64,000 nt of DNA from Prochilodus magdalenae. Lineage: Eukaryota; Chordata; Actinopteri; Characiformes; Prochilodontidae. Below, piece after piece: positions 48,116 to 57,589 of this stretch; position 1 is the first letter of the stretch; the number at the start of each line of letters is the position of its first letter. The notes beneath the pieces were generated by a model. That model was not told the origin of the DNA and searched no databases. It saw only the letters and a program-made list of their open reading frames with translations. The DNA is taken from NCBI GenBank assembly GCA_024036415.1, contig JAMWET010006770.1, positions 267,501 to 331,500 on the forward strand, in the 5' to 3' direction. Position numbers and translations under genes: made by a program.

Positions 48116-49337
48116 GTGCACAGGGTTGGACCATCACCTCACCACCTGGATCTTGGACTACCTCACAAACCGTCCACAATATGTGAGGACACAGGACTGC
48201 CAGTCTGACATTGTCCGCAGCACGGGGGCTCCACAGGGAACTGTACTTGCTCCCTTTCTCTTCACCCTCTACACTGCTGACTTTAAGTACAGTTCTGCCA
48301 GTTGCCACGTGCAGAAGTTCTCTGATGACTCTGCTATCGTCTGCCTCATCAGTGATGGAGATGACAGGGAGTACAGAGAGCTGACTAAGGACTTTGTGGA
48401 ATGGTGTCAGAGGAATTTCCTGCAGATCAATGCAGGAAAAACTAAAGAACTGGTGGTGGACTTCCGCAGAGCCAAACACTCTCCTCGGGTACCTGTAAAC
48501 ATTCAGGGAACGGACATTGAGATAGTGAGGTCCTACAAGTACCTGGGTGTTCACCTCAGCCACAAGCTGGACTGGACTGACAACACTGCTGCACTCTACA
48601 AGAAAGGCCAGAGCAGACTACATCTCCTGAGGAGACTCAGGTCCTTTGGAGTGCAGGGGGCGCTCCTGAGGGCCTTCTACGATGCTGCGGTGGCCTCAGC
48701 CATCTTTCATGGAGTGGTCTGCTGGGGCAGCAGCATCTCCAGCGCTGACAGGAAGAGACTGAACAGAATCATCAAGAAGTCCAGCTCGGTCCTGGGGTGT
48801 CCTCTTGACCCAGTGGAGGTGGTGGGGGGGCAGGAGAATGAGGACTAAGTTCAAACACATGTTGAAGAACCTGTCCCCATGTACCACTCTGTGAAAGCAT
48901 TGGGCAGCTCCTTCAGTGCCCAGCTGCTGCACCCGCGGTGTGTGAAGGAGAGATACCGCAGATCCTTCCTTCCGGCCGCTGTCAGACTGTATAACATCCG
49001 CTCCCCTCAGTAGTCTATTTCTACAGTAGTCTATTTCTACAATAGTCCATTTTCACTACGTGCAATAAAACTCAGTAGTCTATTTCTGTTTCTACTATGT
49101 ACAATAAAACTCAGGAATCTATTTCTATTTCTACTATTTATATTTTCTGTAATTTTTGTATATAGATCTTATTTATTATTGTATGTTTCCTGACACTTCT
49201 GTTCTTTCCTCTGTGCTGCTGTGGCATGGTAAATTTCCCCACTGTGGGATCAATAAAGGATTATCTTATCTTATCTTATCTTATCTTATCTTATCTTATC
49301 TTATCTTATCTTATCTTATCTTATCTTATCTTATCTT
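48116..49337 (+). mobile_element. 5'-truncated LINE with reverse transcriptase
   Basis: The frame 48126-48848 encodes a reverse-transcriptase C-terminal half: G-A-P-Q-G-T-V-L-A-P-F-L-F-T-L-Y, the catalytic F-S-D-D box, K-T-K-E-L-V-V-D-F-R and Y-L-G-V-H-L. An extra G in the run near 48826-48832 shifts the frame; the expected continuation (R-M-R-T-K-F-K) is in the next frame. The 3' end is tgggatcaataaaggatta followed by a (TTATC)n tail to 49337. The copy is 5'-truncated, as is usual for LINEs. It lies in the duplicated leader upstream of TRIM D. Confidence 0.88.
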
Positions 49338-49549
49338 AATCCTGAAGCCAATATGACATGGAGATCGGAAAAAGGAAGGTCAAAAAGTCAAAAAAAGAGC
49401 GAGTACAATGAGAAGAGAAAGGCTTGGTATGCACTGAAAAGATAGATACAATACTATGAGAAGGGCTAATCAAAGCAAACATGAGCCAGAAGGATGAATG
49501 ACAGTTTTAGAGTAGCATTTCAGCATCAGGCCAAGTTTAACCCATAAGA

Positions 49550-50585
49550 CACGTATTTTAGGGTTCTTTAGGGGGGAATGGGTTTGTGTGTTTTAGGGGG
49601 AAGTGGGTTTGGGTTCTTTAGGGTGAAGTGGGTTTGGGTTCTTTAGGGGGGAATGGGTTTTGTGTTTTTCGGGGGAAGTGGGTTTGGCTATTTTAGGGTG
49701 AAGTGGGTTTGGGTTCTTTAGGGGGAAATGGGTTTGGGTTCTTTGGTGGGGATTGGGTTTGGGTGTTTTAGGGGGAAGTGGGTTTGGGTTCTTTAGGGGG
49801 GAATGGGTTTGGGTTCTTTAGGGGGGAATGGGTTTGGGTATTTTAGACGGAAATGGGTTAGGGTTCTTTAGGGGGGAATGGGTTTGGGTATTTTAGGGGG
49901 AAATGGGTTTGGGTTCTTTAGGGGGGAATGGGTTTGGGTTCTTTAGGGGGGAATGGTTTTGGGTATTTTAGACGGAAATGGGTTTGGGTTCTTTAGGGGG
50001 GAATGGTTTTGGGTATTTTAGACGGAAATGGGTTTGGGTTCTTTAGACGGAAATGGGTTTGGGTTCTTTAGGGGGAGATGGGTTTGGGTTCTTTAGGGGG
50101 AAATGGGTTTGGGTTCTTTAGGGGGAGATGGGTTTGGGTTCTTTAGGGGGGAGATGGGTTTGGGTTCTTTAGGGGGAAGTGGGTTTGGGTTCTTTAGGGG
50201 GGAATGGGTTTGTGTGTTTTAGGGGGAAGTGGGTTTGGCTATTTTAGGGTGAAGTGGGTTTGGGTTCTTTAGGGGGAAATGGGTTTGGGTTCTTTGGTGG
50301 GGATTGGGTTTGGGTGTTTTAGGGGGAAGTGGGTTTGGGTTCTTTAGGGGGGAATGGGTTTGGGTTCTTTAGGGGGGAATGGTTTTGGGTATTTTAGACG
50401 GAAATGGGTTTGGGTTCTTTAGGGGGGAATGGGTTTGGGTATTTTAGGGGGAAATGGGTTTGGGTATTTTAGGGGGAAATGGGTTTGGGTATTTTAGGGG
50501 GAAATGGGTTTGGGTTCTTTAGGGGGAGATGGGTTTGGGTTCTTTAGGGGGGAGATGGGTTTGGGTTCTTTAGGGGGAAGTGGAT
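49550..50585. repeat. 25-bp G-rich minisatellite
   Basis: About 40 units close to gggtttgggttctttagggg plus ggaat, with variant endings (acggaaat, tgaagt, gagat). Runs of three to six G recur throughout on the plus strand. A block from about 49660-49800 recurs at about 50230-50370. It lies between the CRE-like element and the probable leader exon of TRIM D. Confidence 0.95.
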
Positions 50586-50789
50586 TTTTTTTTGTTCTGT
50601 TTAACAGGAAATGGGTATGGGCCCTTTAAGGGGAATTTGGTTTGGGCCATTTAGGGGAAATGGAATTTTGACTCCCGTTTGTACATCGTACAACCTGCTC
50701 TACCTGTATCTGCTGTTGGTTTAACTTTGGACTGACATTTTTTTTGTGGGGGGTGGGGGGTGGAGTTTATTGAACCACCTGCGATTGCA

Positions 50790-50876
50790 CTTTCCCTTCA
50801 TTCATGACAGCAACTCACTGCATTCACAGTAACTGCTGGAGATTCAGAGAACAGTGACATGAAGAGAAGAGTAAAG
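50790..50876 (+). other. Probable 5' UTR exon of TRIM D
   Basis: Contains cacagtaactgctggagattcag, resembling the E and F leader (cacagtaaatgctggatattcag), and ends in gagtaaag with the donor GTATGT. It would splice to an acceptor at about 51160, ahead of the ATG at 51226. Confidence 0.5.
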
Positions 50877-51225
50877 GTATGTTAAGATTTTATATTTCAA
50901 AAGTTCTGCTGTCGCATTCCTCATTGACACTGATACTAAGGATGTCATGTGTATATACATAAAGGCATATTCCACATTATGGCTTTTTATAAAATTGATG
51001 TTCTACTGTAATACAGTTATTATATGCTGATTGGTTAACCCTGTGGGCTAAATTAATGAACATGGCCAAAGATTACCGTGCTCTGTTGTCTGTCATTTGA
51101 GAAGCATTCCAGCTGATGTATAATGGAAAACTTGTTTTTCTTTGTCTTATACTTTTAAAGATTCTTTGACGAGAAAACATATTGCCGAATCTTCATTACC
51201 ACTATAAGAAAGCAGAGGAAACAGA

Positions 51226-54200
51226 ATGGAGACAGGATCAATATGCAAGTTGCACAACTCATTTGTCATGTCCATGTTTTGTTTTTCTGTTATTCTTGAG
51301 CTGAACTATGCTACCTATGTGTATCCAGTTAAACCAGACTGATGAAGTCTTCTTCACAGGTTAAACACCTCAGTGTGTGCACTTTAAGAGAACACACGAA
51401 TACATTCTTACAATGTAATTAAATGTTTCCAGATTCAGTCAAAGCTTAAAGCTATGATAAAGCTTTCGGGCAGCAGTGTGCAGGAAGACAAGGGTTTAGT
51501 TCATCCTGTAAAGTTAAAACTAATAGCTATTTGGTTTCTGACATATGATCAGTCTTAGTGACTGGTATAAATGCCTGGCTCTGATTAAACATGAGGCAAA
51601 AAACATTAACAAATAAATACATATAAAGGGCTCATGTGTTTTTAACCCTTTCCATTCATGATCTGTTTAACACAGTTACACGTGACTCCAGCAGTCTCCT
51701 GTCTGAAGACCAGTTCCTGTGTTCTGTCTGCCTGGATGTGTTGACTGATCCGGTCTCCACTCCGTGTGAACACAACTTCTGTAAGACCTGCCTCACACAG
51801 TACTGGAACAGCACTATGCAGTGTCAGTGTCCGTTCTGTAAAGAGAGATTCACCAAGAGACCTGAACTGAAGATCAACACAACACTGAGAGAGGCTATAG
51901 ATCTCTTCAAGAAGAAAAGTGGTCCGGATAAGCCTGAGCTTGTCTGTGATGTCTGCACAGGAGTGAAGCAGAAAGCTCTGAAATCCTGTCTGGACTGTGT
52001 TGTGACTTTCTGTAAGTCTCATTTAGAGCCTCATTATAATGTTCCACAATACAAGAAGCACAAACTAATAAACCCAGTGAAGAACCTGGAGAAATACATA
52101 TGCCAGAAGCATAGGAGACCCCTGGAGGTATTCTGTAGAGACGACCAAACATGTGTGTGTCAGTTCTGCATTGAAGGAGATCACAGGAACCACAATACTG
52201 TTCCTATAGAGCAGGAGAGTGGAGAGAGGAAGGTGGGAGACACCAATTAACATCAACACTAAACTTTCTTTGTTAAGACTATTGAAGTATAACTACACAG
52301 TTATTACACTGAATTAATTACTTAATACATAAGTAATAAAAGGTTCTCTCCTCAGACACAGCTGGCGAAGAGGCAGACAGAGGTGCAGCAGATGATCAAG
52401 GACAGACTGAAGAAGATCACAGAGATTAAACACACAGTGGAGCTCAGGAAAGTGGGTGAAACATGATAAACGTCTCTACTTCATTCTGAAGTTTTGATAC
52501 TAGAATATATTGAAATATGATTAGTTGTATGTTTTGCAATCATTTTGTAAGAATGTAAAGTTTTTCTTCCTTCAGAGAAACACACAGAAAGAGACAGCAA
52601 ACAGTGCTGGGATCTTCACTGCTCTGATACGCTCCATTGAGAGATGCCAGGCTGAGCTGCTGAAGGTGATGGAGATGATGCAGAAAGCAGCAGAGAGGCA
52701 GGCTGAAGATCTCATTAAAGGTCTGGAGCAGGAAATTACTGAGCTACAGAGGAGAGACACTGAGCTGGGGCAGATCTCCCACACTGAGGACCACCTCTAC
52801 CTCCTACAGGTCAGTGTCCCTCTATCTGCACAATGACAATGCAGTACATCACACAACTACACTGCCCATGCTGAGGGGTTTCTCCTCTCTCCTTCTGGAC
52901 TGTAGGTTTACCCATCACTGTGCAGACCCCCACACACCAACAACTGGACTGACATCAGTATTGACCCTCATCTGAGTGTAGAGACCGTGATGAACACTCT
53001 AGCTGAACTTCAGAGGAGTTTGGAGGAGAAGATCAGTAAAAGTCATGAACAGAATATGAGACAGATGAGTAAGAAAGCAAAAGTGTTTTTCCCCACATAT
53101 GCTATTTGAAATATGTAAACATATGCTATGTGAGCCAATCAATCATGAAGGTTTTTTGCATATTTCCACAGATTAATAAAAGTAAAGAGAACATTGTATT
53201 AGAAAGAAATAATCTGAAACTAATGAGTGTTATCTTGTGTTCTTATTAGTCTCCGCAGAACTCAAGTGGATTAAGCAGTATGCAGGTACAGCAATGCTCA
53301 CATTTACCTGTTATTAGATACAGTGCCAAAAGTCTGGGCACCCTGGCCAAAGTTTGTTACTGTGAGTAGCTAGGCGAGTTAACAATGACCTCATTTCAAA
53401 AAGGCATAAAATGAAAGATGATACAACTTGTGCCTCTTGAGGTAGTCTATTGTGGATTTTGAAGTGTGTTTAGGATCATTATCATGTTGTACCCCTCATA
53501 TGAGGACATTTCTGCTTCTCCGCACCATGATGCTTTTTAAAACATTGACCCCTTGACCTTATATGAGGACATTGTTTTTTGCTTTCTGTACAAAGACAAC
53601 GTTTAGTTTTTATACTTGTTAGGTCGTACTAATCACATATAGCTAGGAGAAATTAAGATTGCACACCAAATAGGTCCGGGTTAATCTGTTCTGAATGTCC
53701 TTTATTATACTTTATTCTAAACTACATTTTTCGCAGTGGATGTGACTCTGGATCCGGATACAGCTCATTCCAATCTCATACTATCTGAAGATGGAAAACA
53801 AGTCACATTTGGAGATAAGTCTCAGGACCTTCCAGACACCCCAAAGAGATTTGTTGCGCAGCCCAATGTTCTGGGAAAGACGGGATTCTCCTCAGGGAAA
53901 TTCTACTATGAGGTGGAGGTCAGGGGTAAGACTAAATGGGCATTAGGGGTGGCTAAGGAGTCTATCAACAGGAAGGATCCAATTACACTGACCCCTGTAG
54001 CTGGAAACTGGACCATATGGTTAAAAAATACGGATATATATGAGGCCTGTGCTGTTCTGCCTGTTCCCCTCTCCCTGAAAAACAAACCCCAGAAGGTGGG
54101 GGTGTTTGTGGATTATGAGGAGGGTCTGGTCTCCTTTTATGACGTGGAGGCCAGATCTCATATCTACTCTTTCACTGGTCAGTCTTTCACCGAGAAACTC

Positions 54201-54443
54201 TATCCATACTTCAACCCCCGAACTGATGATGAGGGTAAAAACTCAGCTCCACTGATCATCTCACCTGTGTCAAAGGGTATCGGAGATACACCTATTTTAA
54301 AAAATAACGAAGAAGCACAAATAGCGGACATTATCAAAAGAACATCTGTGTCAGTGAATATCAAAGATAACCCCCAATCAAATACAAAGAATAAATTATT
54401 TGCATCATTTGCAAAAGGTAAAGTGAAAAAGAAGCAGACTTAA
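51226..54443 (+). CDS. TRIM D: RING-B-box-coiled-coil-B30.2 protein with C-terminal tail
   Basis: Exons 51226-51244, 51676-52232, 52356-52451, 52576-52809, 52906-53068, 53250-53285 and 53737-54443 give 603 aa. The first exon ends in T and the next bases are GCAAGT where siblings have GTAAGT, so intron 1 would be a GC-AG intron. An alternative is a start inside exon 2. The RING reads C-S-V-C ... P-C-E-H-N-F-C ... C-P-F-C: all zinc ligands are present, but the conserved Gly before His is Glu. Two B-boxes, a coiled coil (about 190-302) and PRY-SPRY (from about 369) follow. The SPRY is extended by a 57-residue polar tail ending K-V-K-K-K-Q-T, about 50 residues longer than in C; A and B end almost directly after the domain. 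Codons and frame are otherwise clean. Expected role: E3 ligase with B30.2 target recognition. Confidence 0.87.
53320..53520. mobile_element. DNA transposon terminal fragment
   Basis: acagtgccaaaagtctgggcaccctggcc and the following text resemble one end of a dispersed fish DNA transposon. Only one end is recognised. It is in TRIM D intron 6. Confidence 0.45.
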
Positions 54444-54469
54444 TGTTTTCTGATTCATTTGGGAACATA

Positions 54470-55001
54470 CAGGGGTTGGACAATGAAACTGAAACACCTG
54501 TCATATTAGTGTGGGAGGTCTCATGGCTAAATTGGACCAGCCTGGTGGCCAATCTTCATTAATTGCACATTGCACCAGTAAGAGCAGAGTGTGAAGGTTC
54601 AGTTAGCAGGTAAGAGCACAGTTCTGCTCAAAATACTGCAATGCACACAGCATTATGGGTGACATACCAGAGTTCAAAAGAGGACAAGTTGTTGGTGCAC
54701 GTCTTGCTGGCGCATCTGTGACCAAGACAGCAAGTCTTTGTGATGTATCAAGAGCCACGGTATCCAGGGTAATGTCAGTATACCACCAAAAAGGACGAAC
54801 CTCCACCAGCATCACGTAGTGACCTGGCCACTATCCTGCAAGAAGAATGGCTTAAGATCCCTCTGACCACTGTGCAGGACTTGTATATGTCATTCCCAAG
54901 ACCAACTGACGCTGTATTGGCCGCAAAAGGAGGCCCTACACCATACTAATAAATGATTGTGGTCCAAAACCAGGTGTTTCAGTTTCATTGTCCAACCCTT
55001 G
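54470..55001 (+). mobile_element. Short Tc1-like element with intact termini
   Basis: Left end CAGGGGTTGGACAATGAAAC and right end tttcattgtccaacccttg are an inverted pair, both flanked by TA. The interior keeps the transposase helix-turn-helix region (E-F-K-R-G-Q-V-V-G-A-R-L-A-G-A-S-V, then R-A-T-V-S-R-V) and lacks the catalytic core, so it is an internally deleted, non-autonomous copy. It starts 26 bp after the TRIM D stop codon. Confidence 0.88.
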
Positions 55002-55404
55002 TAGCATCACTGTGTGAAAATTATGTGTCTTGGTTTAATACAGTGACTCTATTCTTTCTATAGAACTACATCATCTACAGCAAGCATTTCATAAGAGAAT
55101 GATTACTGGTTAAGGGAACTCTGTATACTACATTTATACAGCTCACTTAACAATGAAACTTAGGCACATTGTATTAATTGTATAAGTTCATAGTTAGTAG
55201 GTACACATGTAGTCTGATGTTGTGGGTAAACATGTTTTGTAATTTATCGTGATTAAGACAAGACTTTTCTGAATTCTGACTTTTGAATTGGTTTATTCAC
55301 ATATTTTCACCTCTGAACTGATGTTTTCCTTTTTTACTAAATAAGGTGCATCATACACAGATGACCTTTTAATTCTAGCAGGCTGATTTGACAATGTCAG
55401 TTCA

Positions 55405-55640
55405 GGGGAGATAATTTCTTCCCCCAAGCCATCAGGTTCCTGAACACCCAGTAGTGCTGATGATCACTGGGACTGTCTCTACACATCTCACCTAAATCAT
55501 CATCACAATGATCTCCATGGACAATCCACACCCTCACCTTACATGTAGTATATCTATAGTGGCACATACAGACTGACATCTTGTTTACCTGTTCTCCATG
55601 TATTGGGAATATATATATGTGTATCAATACTCTATCTCCT
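55405..55640 (+). mobile_element. LINE 3'-end remnant
   Basis: gataatttcttcccccaagc and ccatcaggttcctgaacacc correspond to the C-terminal F-F-P/A-I-R-F-L-N region and 3' UTR of a LINE ORF2. No intact frame. The duplicate is at 62170-62370. Confidence 0.55.
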
Positions 55641-55667
55641 TTCGCCTATATACTGCACCTCTTTTAC

Positions 55668-55885
55668 ATTTATGGCATTTAGCTGACAATCTTATTCAGA
55701 GCGGCTTACAAGGTTAATCATTTTACAGTTAGGTCAATGTAGTGGTAGCAGTCTTGCCCAAGGACTCTTATCAGTGTAGCACAACATAGTCACCCAGACC
55801 ACGAATCGAACCCCAATGTCTCACATGGTGTGGTAGTTTAATGACAAGTGGTGTTATCCATTGCACCACACCAACCACTAAGGTT
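55668..55885 (-). mobile_element. tRNA-derived SINE, copy 2
   Basis: Same family and orientation as 25184-25385. The minus-strand B box is preserved (ttggggttcgattcg), and the A-box region lies at the right end. Confidence 0.75.
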
Positions 55886-55889
55886 TTTC

Positions 55890-56990
55890 AACCTCAGATT
55901 CCCCAAAATGCATATATGGGAAAGTGTTGTGTACATCAGTACATGTCTTCTATTCATAACTTTACAATAATGTTTTTTTTTTTCACTCATCCTTACACCT
56001 GTGCACATGTGATGTGAAAATACATGTGGTTTAAGAAGGACAGATACAAGAAGATGATTAATGTCTGGCATATATTTTATAGCTATATACTCATGGCAGT
56101 AATGCCTGCACTTTTGATGACTGTCTGGAGTAAAAGGTATCTGTTTCTTTAGTTCGAGTAACTCTGTATCAAATCATCTCTTTTAGTTGTGTTAAAGTGA
56201 AGGAGTGCTGATGGAGCCTACTGACACTTCACAGAGGCTGGAACATTGTTTTGTGGTTACCTGTTCTTCACTGGTTTAATGCCTGATTAAAACTGGAGAT
56301 TAAACTGTATGAACTTATTTCTGGCTATTCACAATTATTGAATTCTAACTAGCAAACCTAATAGGTGCAGCTCAATGGGCCTGCTACATTCATGTCACAA
56401 ATGTTTTAAGTTTGAGCTCATATACGCTCCACCCCCTTGTTTTCAAAACAGTGATTCCAAGTAACAAAAAGTATATTAGGTCAGTTTCTGATTTTTTACC
56501 AGTATTGTTTCACACCATTGTCAATGTACTACAATGTAGAACTACAGTGGCCACCAGGCTTTTTTGCTATTGCCTAATCTGGGTCACTTCCTCATATTTT
56601 ATCTTCTTTACCAGCAAGGATTATAGTAATAGTGTCATATTATTAATGTTGTGGTTCTTGTCATTTATATCCTCTCTGTAAATCATTTCCTTGGCTATTT
56701 TAGAAATCTTGATTCACTGAGTAACTATAAAAAGAGCTGTAGAAAAATATTCTTGCGTGTAAGAAGCCAAGAACTGGAGGTATTGCCTTAAACAGGAATT
56801 TAAATTAATGTTTTATTTACATTTTATACAAATAACTAAAAAATATATAATATAAATAAAACATTATTTTGTTGTAGAGAGTTATAATAAAACACAGACT
56901 TACAACATAAAATCACCATCAAGTAAAATCTGTTACTCTTTGGGATTGCACTCTCATCCCTATTCCAGTACAAATAACATGTGAGCAGGA
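55890..56990. other. Intergenic part of the duplicated segment
   Basis: No exon recognised. The text is repeated at about 62520-63600 with small differences. The frame at 56412-56681 has no domain. Confidence 0.55.
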
Positions 56991-56992
56991 AG

Positions 56993-57024
56993 TGACATCA
57001 CAGTAGCAGAGAGAAAGTGAAACT
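56993..57024 (+). promoter_or_regulatory. CRE plus ISRE composite element, TRIM E
   Basis: TGACATCA (56993-57000) is followed after 12 bp by GAAAGTGAAACT (57013-57024), an IRF/ISRE match. Confidence 0.7.
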
Positions 57025-57064
57025 GAATTACTCAGGACGTCCAGATCAAAGACAACCATTCTCT

Positions 57065-57152
57065 TCACAGTAAATGCTGGATATTCAGTACTTCTGAGAG
57101 GAATTTAAGGAAGACAATTCCAGCTCTCTGAAACCTGCAAAGAGATTCAAAG
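57065..57152 (+). other. Probable 5' UTR exon of TRIM E
   Basis: Ends agagattcaaag with the donor GTATGT at 57153. The next exon has its acceptor at 57577 and carries the ATG at 57590. The start is approximate. Confidence 0.55.
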
Positions 57153-57589
57153 GTATGTACTTCAGCAAATCAGTCACAGTTCATAGGGTGTTTTACCAGA
57201 ACGTGCTTCATCATGGTTCCTGAAATGAGTAAACATTGTCTCTTAGCACAGGGAGAGTGATCATATTAACAGAAACTGTAGGTTCTCACTGATTAATTGT
57301 ATGAGCTAAGATGAAATAGAGGATCAAATGTGCTGAGAGCAGCAGAACACTCATTTAAGGAAGCACTCAGTGAGATACTGGACATGATCATTGTTGACCT
57401 GTGACTATGGCCAGTAAAGATATGAGAGATTAGAGATACAGTGCAATCTCAGAACCAATAATGCCTATACATGTGCTTGATATCGTGGAGTCAGTAGGCA
57501 GATATGTTGGTTAACATGCTGTTCAATGTGACGCAGTATGATGCAATGAGATGTAATTTCTAAAAACTGTTATACAGGAGGAAACGAAG

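Noticed and set aside
49156..49356. Frame encoding repeated L-I-L-S-Y
   Set aside because: It is the (TTATC)n tail of the LINE.
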